From the NCBI RefSeq assembly GCF_018143015.1, contig NC_054758.1, positions 5,069,501 to 5,133,500 of the forward strand: a DNA stretch of 64,000 nucleotides. The letters are read 5' to 3'. Below are positions 33,872-44,700 of the stretch, piece after piece. A model generated the notes under the pieces. That model worked only from the letters and a program-made list of their open reading frames with translations, was not told where the DNA came from and did not search any database. The stretch's first letter is position 1. Every line of letters starts with the position of its first letter. The position numbers and the translations under genes are program-made. Source of the stretch: Lytechinus variegatus (Eukaryota > Echinodermata > Echinoidea > Temnopleuroida > Toxopneustidae).

Positions 33872-34264
33872 TTAAAAGAGAAATGCCAGTAGTTGCAGTA
33901 AATACTGATTTCATGAGAAAGTCTGTAAAACAAGGCTTAAGTGTCAGTATATCATCGAGGATCTAGATCTTGTACAGTTACGTAAACTGAACTTTGTGAA
34001 ATCTTGAAATCTACGCTGAAAAATGTTCACACTGAAGATCACCAACACAGATAAGCGCACGTGGGACAGTGTTGCCTTGAATGTCGTGCCCGACGCTTGA
34101 CCCAAATCCTGTGCTTATTTGCTGATTTCTCAGCAATTACACAATTTCTTCCTTTTGGCACATATGTTTTATTTACACAAACAGACACTTTGGTCGCGTC
34201 ATTTCATTGGATTCTGTACGAACTCATTTTGATTTCATTACCACAACTGGAATTTACCTTACAT
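33872..34264 (-). mobile_element. TTAA-type element, reverse copy of 41490-41890
   Basis: About 200 bp match the reverse complement of 41700-41890 at roughly 90 percent by eye (GAGAAATGCCAGTAGTTGCA, ACACTGAAGATCACCAACAC), then more loosely. TTAA at 33872 marks one end; the other is degraded. Confidence 0.75.
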
Positions 34265-34392
34265 AAACATATGGCCATTGAGTCCCTGTCCAGATTGAGT
34301 TAGAACTTTAGTCTCTGTAATTGGAGAGTAGAGCCAACGGAGTTCAGCTGAACAACAACTTAACAGAGACCGAAGCTTAAGCGTTTGGTCTA

Positions 34393-35059
34393 ATGCTAAG
34401 TATTATTGCTTGTTGTTAATTGATTCCGAATTGTAATATCAGTCATTGACATTCATTGTTCAAAATCAAATTCTTGAACTTCAAACAACCAAAACTCTTA
34501 ACTTAATAGTCTTAATGTTAAAGTTTAGTTTCCATATTTTTAATTTTGTCAATTCAGTCTTTTCTAGCTAGCCATGCAGATGCCATGCCATGTTCGTCAA
34601 TCAATTTTCGCTGTTGTAACATTGACATTCTGATTAGACTATTAAAGACTAAAGTAAAGAGTTGAAGCATGCGCATGTGAATGGTATAAAAAGCAAGAGG
34701 AGATAAAGAAAAAAAAAAAATCGCTCTTTGATTTTATATTTTTATATTTTAAGGAAACAAAGTTGAAAAAAATATGAAGGCAAAAATAGTCAAATTGACT
34801 GGTTACCAAATAATAAGACCCCCCCCCCCCCCGAATTTAATTGTTCATGCACAATACTCTGCTTGCCCACCTCTTTAAAAAAAAAAAAAAAACCTTTTGA
34901 TCACATTGTTCTGGAGCCACTTTTTCTTTGATCAGTCCTTATTCTATTTTTGAAAACACACACAAAATGATATTATGTATGTGTGTATGTGGATATATAT
35001 ACATATATGTGTGTGTGTGTATATGTATATGTATATATATAGATATGTATATTTTGTAG
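34393..35059. other. Upstream intron sequence with homopolymers and TA/TG microsatellite
   Basis: Poly-A near 34709-34719, poly-C at about 34819-34833, poly-A at about 34879-34892 and a (TA)n/(TG)n run at 34990-35050. No gene seen. Confidence 0.5.
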
Positions 35060-36937
35060 CAGGGCTCCACACTAACCATTTTTTCTACTGGTCCAACCTA
35101 TTCATGTCGGACCAGTAGATACCCAGTTTTTCAAATTTTTACTGGTCCAAACCTAAAATCTACTGGTCCCAAAAAATAAAGAAAACATTAAGAAAAGGCG
35201 CAAGTTTATTTTTCTAGCCTTTCGTTACCCCCCCCAAAAAAAAAAATGAAGGAAATGAAGGACAAAAAGAAAGCAAGACCGAAACGAAGAAAGACAGAAA
35301 CGAAGAAAGAAAGAAAGGAAGGAAGGAAGGAAGGAAAAGAAAGAATAAAAGAAAGGAAGGAAGAAAAAAGGTAAAGAAAGGATAGATGTGAAAGAAGAAA
35401 AAAAAGAAAGAACTAAAGAAGGAAAGGAAGGAATAAAGAAGGAACAAATATAAGAAAGAAAGAAAGAAAGAAAGAAAGAAAAGAAAGAAATGAAGGAAGG
35501 AAATGAAGCAAGCAATACAGAAAGAAAGAACAAATCCAGAAAGTAGTAAAGGAAAGAAAGAAGAAGCAATAAAAAAGAAAGGGTAAAAGGAGAGATGGAA
35601 AGACGGAAAAAGAAAGAAAGGAAGGATTGAAAGAAGGAAGGAATTAAGGAAGAAATGAAGGAAAGGTAAAATGATAGATAGAAGGAAAGAAATAAAGGAA
35701 GGAAGGGAAGGAAAGAAGCAAGCAATTATAAAAAAAGAAAAGGTAAAAGAATAGATGAAAGGAAGAAAAAAAGAAAGACCGAGAGACAAAGAAAGGAAGG
35801 AATGAAAGAATAAAGGAAGCAAGCAGTCAAAAAAAAAGGAAGGTAAAAGGATATAATTAACAAAGGGAAAAAGGAAAGAACAAGACAGATAGAAGAAAGG
35901 AATGAATGTAATAAAGAAAGGGCTGAGAAAAGAAATAAAAAAGAAAGGGTAAATAAATGATGGATGGAAGAAAGAAACAAAGAATGAAGAAAGGGGTAAA
36001 AAGAAGGAAGGAAGAAGAGAAGAGATGAATATAGGATGGATGGACTCAAAAACTAAAGAAAGAAAATATCAGAAAGAAAGAGAGAGAAAAAGGAAATAGA
36101 GAAAATATTTTATAAAAGGATAGAATTTAAAAGAAAAAATGAATTAAAGAAAAAGGGAAATTAAAAAAAAGACAGTAAAAAAAAAATCGAGGGAAGAAAC
36201 AAAGAAAGATTAAGAAGGAAAGAAAGATAGGAAGAAAGCTAAAACTATTATCATAAATAATTTATCAGTTTCTTTTTGGCTCAATTAAAATAGCTACGAA
36301 AGAAAGTCAGATACCAAGTGTATCAACACACACATAAATGCATATGTGGGGCTATTATGTATTCAGACGATATCACCCGAAACCCGATCTGTTTGAACCA
36401 AAACAGAAGTGAAAATTTCTCCTTTTACTGCTTACAAATGACAGAGTTGCTCCAATTTTTAGGAAATATGGACATAAGAGCCTTTCATGAGTATGAACCT
36501 TGAATTTTGACAGTTCTGTGAGAGATTTCTGCCAGAGTTTAGCCAGGCTTCGTTCGTGCGGCCAGTGGAGAATTTACCATGTGAGTTGTGTGGCTGACTA
36601 CATGTACACTGTATGCATGCTGTATAGTACTCTAGTAACACTTACGTGCGATTCATTCTGTGTGTATTCTGTGTGTGAATGGCAGAATTTAACGGGGGAA
36701 ATGGTTTGCTGTGAATTTGACCATTTCTGGAAAAGTTATTGGCCCAACAATGGTTTTTATTACTGGTCATGTCGGACCCTTAAATCTTGCTATTTTTGGA
36801 AAAATTACTGGCCCGACAATGATATTTTTTACTGGTCATGTCGGACCAGTACATCTTCCAATTTCTGAAAATCTACTGGCCTGACAGCGATTTTTACCGG
36901 TCTGGGACCGTCGGACCGCCGCTAGTGTCGAGCCCTG
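35060..36937. mobile_element. hAT-like element carrying a 1 kb polypurine tract
   Basis: Ends CAGGGCTCCACACTA and the complement of CAGGGCTCGACACTA, flanked by TTTGTAG on both sides: an exact 7 bp direct repeat, close to the 8 bp expected for hAT. ACTGGTCC/GGACCAGT words repeat near both ends. About three 70 bp tandem units lie at 36715-36900 (TACTGGTCATGTCGGACC). No transposase frame is visible. Confidence 0.7.
35230..36240. repeat. Homopurine (GAAA/GGAA)n tract
   Basis: About 1 kb in which the plus strand is almost only A and G, as imperfect GAAA, GGAA and AGAA units. The long Ser/Phe/Leu frames on the minus strand are artefacts. It sits inside the hAT-like element. Confidence 0.95.
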
Positions 36938-36944
36938 TTTGTAG

Positions 36945-37018
36945 TATTTTTGACCTTGTTTTGTAATGTTTATCATATATTGTGAAACAGAAATAAATAA
37001 ATCAAATCAAATCAATAA
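36945..37018 (+). mobile_element. Retroposon 3' tail
   Basis: AAATAAATAAATCAAATCAA forms a polyadenylation-like signal followed by an AATCA repeat, as in LINE 3' ends. No coding remnant is retained. Confidence 0.35.
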
Positions 37019-37319
37019 GTTTCACTATGACAAGATTATACAGACAGAGCCATATGTTGAACATTTTTTTTAATAGTTTGAAATTGATAATGGTGGATTA
37101 TTCTAGAGTGCATTTGTCCGTCAGGCATGAAGCTCATGGTGCTATGTACAAAGGATATAAATAGGCCTACAAATTGTTTGAGACATTTATTACAAACTTT
37201 GAAACTAAATAATAACAGAAGAAAATTTAAGAAAAATATAAGTATAACCTAGTTTGAATTACAGAAACTTATTTTTTTCAGTCAAATGATAATTTTTTTT
37301 CAAAGAATAGAATGATTGA

Positions 37320-37910
37320 TTAAAGAAGTCCACCCCAACAAAAACTTGATTTGAATAAAAAGAGAAAAATCCAACAAGCATAACACCGAAAATTTCATCA
37401 AAATCGAATGTAAAATAAGAGAGTTATGTCATTTTGAAGTTTCGCTTAATTTCACAATACAGTTTTATGCTCATCCTGGTCAGTATGTGAATGAGGGGAC
37501 TGATGACATCACTCACTATTTCTTTTTTATATTATTAACATATATGAAATATGAAATATTTGAGTTTTCTCATTGTCCTGTGAAACAAATTTTAATTCCT
37601 CCCTGAACATGTGGTATTACCATTGTTATAACATTTTATGGTTCAGTTATCGTAAGTTGGTAAAAATTGAAATATTCTATAATTCAAACAATAAAGAAAC
37701 AAAAATAGTGAGTGACGGACATCATCCACTCTCTCATTTGCTTGTCAATGAGTTGTGCATATAATTGTTTTGTGAAAAATAAGGGAAACATTAAAATGTC
37801 AAAACTCTCTTGTTTTAGATCTGATTTTGATGAAATTTTCAGCATTATGCTTGTTTGATTTTTCTCTATTTATTCAAATCAACATTTTTCTGAGCTGGAA
37901 TTGACCTTGA
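37320..37910. mobile_element. TTAA-type palindromic MITE, same family as 13496-14199
   Basis: Left end TTAAAGAAGTCCACCCCAAC; right end GAGCTGGAATTGACCTTGAA. AATTTCATCAAAATCGAATG is inverted near the right end. ATAGAATGATTGATTAA occurs on both sides (about 37307-37323 and 37916-37932), an unusually long flanking direct repeat. Confidence 0.75.
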
Positions 37911-38579
37911 AAATAATAGAATGATTGATTAATACAATATACTCAGGAATGAATTATGAAAGGAATAGACTGTTTTTTTTCTTCTTGGAATCACTGTGTG
38001 TTGTTTTTCTTTTAGGTGGTGAATTCGAAGCAAATAGTTTTCTGGACCATTATCTGCAAGTTCTGCAAACTTTTTTTGTGCAACATTTTGCAATTGAAAA
38101 TCAGCGCCTTTTATTGTTCCTTTTTACTGACTTTTTTCCTCTTTGCTTTTGCAAAGGAAAAATTAAAGTAGAAACACAAAATGTAATAATGTAATCTTTT
38201 CATTAAATGATGTAAAAACATGATTTGAATGTTCCCTGATAATTAAAAATGGTATTGTGGTTCAATCAAGAGCTTCTTTATGTCATTTTAAATCAATAAA
38301 AGTTTAAATATTCTAAAATAGAAAAAGAAATAGTTATTGTGTGTCGTCGCAAAGGCCTCTCTCACTTTTCTTTAGATCTTAAATTATTTTTTTTTAGTTT
38401 TAATTTGATTAAGTACTAGAGTAGAGTCCCAAACAGAATAATAATACTCAACCTTTGGAAGAGCATAGGTCTTTTATGTGTGCACTCATTTATAGTGGCT
38501 TGTCATTCCCTGAGGTTACATCATTGAAGGAATTGAGAGTTCTAATTCTCTTGAATAAATGTTTTGTCCTTAGGCGAAG

Positions 38580-38770
38580 ATGGATAGCACCACGCACCAG
38601 TTCCTGGTCCCACACCTAGACCAGCAAACCCCAAGATCTAGCAGCGATCCTGGCCCACTCAACAAGATTGGAGAACCAGAGGCACAGAGTCGAAGTAGAA
38701 GCCGAGAGGAGAGTGTATCTGAAATTGACAATGACGGGACGAGCAGTAATTGTAATGATAAAACAGAGAG
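38580..38770 (+). CDS. RAB3IP: Rabin8 first coding exon
   Basis: Acceptor TTTTGTCCTTAG at 38573, six 5' UTR bases, then ATG at 38580. It encodes a Ser/Arg-rich disordered N-terminus with SRSRSREESVSEID and ends GAGAG|GTATGT in phase 2. The next exon supplies T to make AGT (Ser), giving KTESDLDGELDEL. Confidence 0.85.
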
Positions 38771-41700
38771 GTATGTCAAACAAGGCTTTCTAATGAGAAA
38801 TGGACTAAAAAAAGGAGGATGTTGCTTTAAAAAAAAAAGTTGGCTGTCTTCTCTTCACTGCAGAGTTGGATTCATAACCTTATTAGGGGCTGCATTGTTT
38901 ATGTACCAGGCCTAATTTTTCAATTTTCAGGGGCTATTTTTGACAATTGACTGCCTAAATCTGATGGAGATTTTTTGGTAAAAAAAAAATCAGGGCTTTC
39001 TTGATCATTTCTTGGGCGATTTTGCCCCAGAAATGATCAAGGAAGCCCCGAGTCCTGTGTAATTTTTCCCTGTTGGTATAATAACCAGGCTCCTATAGGC
39101 CTATATCTATTTTGTCTAATCTGGCTCGATCCATGCCTTTTCTTCTCGAAACAGAATAAGATAGGCAGGCTGGATGAATGAAAGTGAAACCAAGTAAATG
39201 AACAAAACAAGGAAATAGGGAATTATGAGAATAAGAAGTCAAGAAAAAAGTGAGGGCTCGTATATAAAATCTAGCGATGAACCACACTTACGTAAGTACC
39301 AGTCAGATTGGTTGCTGGTCAGATTTTTTTCCAGTTCCGCATGCAACTATGATCTTGATTGGTCATTAGCATTCATGCTTGATTGCAATCCAGTGGTTTG
39401 CAATCAAGTTATGTGGCCCAGCAAAGAAAGAAGTATTACAGCTACCACATATCCTTAATGTGTGCTTACGTGCATAGTTCATGTGGCCAGTCATCACGAA
39501 ATCAACAATAAGTCACAGGGGAGGGTTCTCTGTAAATAGTCAAATAAATATTTTGGTGTACAAGAGATAAAAATTTCAAAATCAGCGTACCTCAAAAGGT
39601 AACTCTTCATACTTTCAAAGTTTGAAGTTGTAAGTTAAAATAAAAGACAAGATGCAAACGTTTTTTATACCTTTTTCTCCGGGACTGCTAGGAAGTCTTA
39701 CTGAGATAGATTGCACAGTGTGCATATCTCATGGAAATTTGTTGCAAAAGAACCGCCATAGAAAGTCTAATCAATTTGCCTTCTACCAGTTGTCTAAGTA
39801 CTGTCCATTTGTGTAATTTCAAGTAAGGCTATACCCATTTTTTCTTATATCCACTTGGGCCACATGATTGATTCTATTAAGAGTAAGACAAACCTTTTAT
39901 GAACCCAAATTTCATTTGACAAAGTACAAAATGATTAGTAGATGGAAGTGGAAATTACACCAACTTGGCATTGGATGAATGGGGCTTGTGCCTTGACATC
40001 GGGTTGTTAGGTCGCGCAATCTCGTTTGCCTGATCATTCAAGAAAAGGACCCCCTAATTTCTTGAAAGGACGGGTCCAGTTTACCTGACCATTCAATTAT
40101 TTTCACAAAATATTGGGTAAACTGGACCCGACCTATCGGGAATTTAGGGGGTCCTTTTCTGGAATGGACGCCTTACGCAATTGCCCGACCCGACGCGATA
40201 ACCCAATGTGATGGCACAAGCCGATGAAATGACAGTCTAACCAAGTGATTATTAGACCAAGTGGTGATTGGACCAGACAGTAATTAGACCAAATGAATTT
40301 ATCCATAATTGTGTAAGATGGTCTGATTGAGAATGAATTAGACCAAGTGGATATAAACCTTGAACAATCCAAACCATTTTTTAAAGAAAATGATGTTTTA
40401 CACCTTTCAAAATTTAGAAATGAAAGATATATACATGTATTTTGTTCTGCTTATCATGACTCATGAATATCTCCAATCTTTACATTGCAGTGACCTTGAT
40501 GGAGAATTGGATGAGCTTACCATCAGAATTGACCCTCCTGACCTTTTGCCAGGTCAAAGGTCAAGGCTAGATAGTCTTGTTTCTAAGAATTGTTCTGTTG
40601 CCGAAGCTCAGGCCCAGGCTTTTCTGAAGCTACAGGAGGAACTCATGAAGGCAAAGGAAGTGAGTAGGAAAATTTAGACTTTCAATCATGTTTTTTTTTT
40701 TTTGTAGCTTTTTAAATTTTCATTAATTTTTGTCACTTTGAAGATGTTGACAATATGATTTGCTGATTACAATGTACTCTGCATGTGGTCACGCACCAGG
40801 GTCCCGTCTTAAAAAGAGTTGATTGATCCAATCAATTGCAACTATGGAAAGCCAGTAAAGTCAACATATAAAATGCTTGTTTGTTCAAAATATTTTCTAG
40901 ATATGAATGTATATCCATAAATTCATTGATTTCTTGACAATTTGGTGTGTTCTCCTTTGTTTACAATGGACATTTTGCAAATTTCCTGTAGAAAAAATTA
41001 TGGCACTGATGGATTTCCATAGAATTACGATTGATCAGATGAATTGTAACTCTTTGTAAGATGGGGTCCAGTTGTTCCGAATTGTTATTTCAGGGCCCTG
41101 CCTTACAAAGAGTTACAATTGATCCAATCAACCACAATTATGGAAAGCCAGCAATTCTCAACATTTAAAACAAACACATGTTATTTCAAAATGTTTTCTA
41201 GAAATGATAGGCCTATATATTCATACATTCATAGTTTTCTTGTTTATTAAGAACGTTGTGCAAATTTCCTGAAGAAAAAATTATGACGTTGATGGATTTC
41301 CATGTACTGGAGGTTGATTGGATCAATAGTATTACATTAAACTCTTTGTTAGACAAGACCCTGTCATAATATTTTTCGATCAATTAAAAAAAATGAAATA
41401 AGGCAGTACACACAATTTTCAGGGTAGATTTACTTTTCCACCAGTGTTATTTTTGTTGTCAAAATAACAATCCAAATGGGTGTTTGCAATTAAAGATAAA
41501 TTCCAGTTTTGGTAACTATCTCAAAATTACTTTGTACAGAATCTAATATAATGACCACCCAAGTGTCTGTTTGTATGAATAAAAAAATATGTGCCAAAGG
41601 ATTCTGGGAGAAACTGTAATTGCTGAGAAATAAGCAAAATAAGCGCAGATTCGGTCACTTCCGTCAGGTCTTTATTCCAGCAATAATAATACACTGTCCC

Positions 41701-44700
41701 ACGTGTGCCTATCTGTGTTGGTGATCTTCAGTGTGAACGTTTTTCAGCGTAGATTTCAAGATTTAACAAAGTTCAGTTTATGTAACTGTACCGGATCTAG
41801 ATCCTCGATAATATTCTGACAATTAAGCCTGGTTTTACAGACTTTCTCATGAAATCAGTGTTTATTGCAACTACTGGCATTTCTCTTTAAAGTCAGTTAC
41901 TATTTGTCAAACTTCTAGAAGTTGTTGTTAAAGCATTTTTACAAAGAGAAACCAAGCAAAATTGAAAACTATATCTATTGTTTGTCAGAAGCAGAATTAG
42001 TGCAGGAATATTATTTCATAAAGATACACCAGTGAAAATGGATGCATCCCCCTTAAATACATGAAATAATTCAATATAATGGATTGTATGTATCCAACTT
42101 TCTAGAAGCTACCCACATAAATTTGTATGGAGCAATGCCTAATTACAGGAAATCATTAGATTCTGTACAGGATGTAATTAAATGCTTTTAGAATTTACAC
42201 ATTTCCTTTTAAGTATCTGTTGATGGTATTAAATATCATTGAAATTTATATTGGACTTCCTTCAGCCCAGTCGAGCTTCAATCCAATGTGCATTGTATGT
42301 ATACATGTATATATCTACCCCAACTGTGCTTTACTTGACAAATACACATCAGTATAACACAAAATTTTGTAAATCAATGCAGTCATACAATCTATTTTTT
42401 TTACTCCGCATCGTATGCCTTGAGAACAATGAAAACAATCCCTAACAATGCAAGGAGAACTATGGTTAGAATTATGAAAATGAATATTAAACTGTAAGTT
42501 TGAGGTAGCCTCAATCAAAATTACTTTAAGTTGGGCTTGTTATAATTTTTTGATAATTCTTGTGGCCATTTTTTCTTTTTCATTGGACATTTTTGTTAAT
42601 TAGCCATTTACAGATTTGTTTGATTGAATTTATATTTATTCAATGTAATTGATTTGTTTAAAAAATTATCAATTTTATTAAATTATTTTTTATCCATTTG
42701 ATTATTTCTTCACTCTCCATGATTTGTTCATCCATTCTGGGCCCAGTCTTACACAGAGTCTGGATTGATTTGTTCAACCTCAACTATATGTAAATCCATC
42801 AATATTATACATTTTTGACAGGAATTTGGCACAATGTCCTCTGTTAACAAAGAGAAGCACACTGAATTTTCAAGAAAACAATGAATGTATGAATATACAT
42901 CAGATCTACAAAATATTTTGAACAAACATGGATTTTATTTTTAGATGTTGACTTTCCATAGTTGTGGTTGATCTGATCAATCGTAACTCTTTGTAAGACT
43001 GGTCCTAGGTCTATCTGTTTCTATTCATTTAGGAATTAAGAGATCTATTTTAGAACTTTTTTAGATTCTATTATTATCCATGTTACTTGTCATTTATTGT
43101 GTGCTATCATTATTCATCCGTTTTTTTCTCCCCTCCAGACTCTACAGCTGAAGGATGAAGAAGTTGAGCAGTTATCACGGGTAAGAGAAGAGGTCGACAG
43201 GGAGATTACTGAACTTACTGCAAGCTTGTTTGAGGTAAGGCTGACATGTCTTCATGGGTCCGAGTCAGAAAGATTTGCAACCAATCACAACTTAAAAATC
43301 AATCGTAATTTATGTTTCAGCCAATTAGAAGCATGCAATTGGAGTGGTCTTAAAATACACCACTGTCTGCAAAAGGTCTTACCAGTAGTTCTTTTCAGGA
43401 TTCAAGATATTTATTGTCTTTTAAGATACAAAAATTCATTTCCACTGGTGGATAAGTTGATCTAAAGAATATCAATTCAGTAAAAGCCTTTCTTTGCTTG
43501 AGGTTTTTGTCTCACCTGCATAGCAGGTCTTTTATGCCTTATTTAAAATGTATTTACTTTTAAATGTATAACCGTTTTTAATGCATTTTACTATGTACTT
43601 AATAATGTGCCAAAACCAACTTGTAAGCATGATCTTTCCAGCTTTTGCTGTTTTTTCATGTATGATTGTTAACATGTTTGATTATCAATAAAGACCATTT
43701 TTGAATTGAATTGAATTGAATAGCAGAGTAATACCATGGTCACATTTGTTCTACGGCGATCGTACAGCGAGTCAAAAACAGCCGTTTTATTGATTTTAAT
43801 TCAAACCACCTGTATGTAGTTGGTACAACAAATGTTAAAACGGCTGTTTTCGACTCGCCGTACGGCCGCCGTAGAGCAAATGTGACCATGGTATAAGACT
43901 ACAGGCGCCGCTTTTCTGACATCAAATCTTAACCTGAGGTTAAGTTTTTGAAATGACATCATAACTTAGAAAGTATATGGGCCTAGTTCATGAAACTTGG
44001 CCATAAGGTTAATCAAGTATTACTGAAGATCCTATTAGAGTTTCATGTCACATGACCAAGGTCAAAGGTCATTTAGGGTCAATGAACTTAGACCATGTTG
44101 GGGGAATCAACATCAAAATCTTAACCTGAGGTTAAGTTTTTGAAATGTCATCATAACTTAGAAAATATATGGACCTAGTTCATCAAACTTGGACATAAGG
44201 TTAATCAAGTATCACCAAACATCCTGCATGAGTTTCACGTCACATGACCAAGGTCAAAGGTCATTTAGGGTCAATGAACTTTGGCCGATTTGGGGGTATC
44301 TGTTGAATTACAATCAAAACTTTAAAAGTTTTTGGATCTGATTCATGAAACTTGGACATAATAGTAATCAAGTATCACTGAACATCCTGTGCAAGTTTCA
44401 GGTCACATGATCAAGGTCAAAGGTCATTTAGGGTCAATGAACTTTGGCCGAATTGGGGGTATTTGTTGAATTACCATCATAACTTTGAAAGTATGTTGGT
44501 CTAGTTCATAAAACTTGGACATAAGTGTAATCAAGTATCACTGAACATCCTGTGCGCATTTTAGGTCACATGACCAGGGTCAAAGGTCAATGAACTTTGG
44601 CCATAATGGGGGAATCAGCATCAAAATCTTGAAGATCCTATCAGGGTTTCATGTCACATGACCAAGGTCAAAGGTCATTTAGGGTCAATGAACTTAGACC

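Larger units (their letters stand above)
32656..34392. repeat. Inverted repeat arms bracketing 1.7 kb
   Basis: GCTTCGGTCTCTGTTATGTT, GTTCAGCTGAACTTCGTTGG and flanking bases at 32656-32725 are inverted at about 34326-34392. The bracketed segment holds the putative Rabin8 promoter, a hairpin (33491-33665) and a TTAA-type element (33872-34264). It may be an old composite transposon. Confidence 0.6.

Noticed and set aside
35214-36049. Long Ser/Phe/Leu frames on the minus strand
   Set aside because: They are the pyrimidine strand of the polypurine tract; stop-free by composition only.
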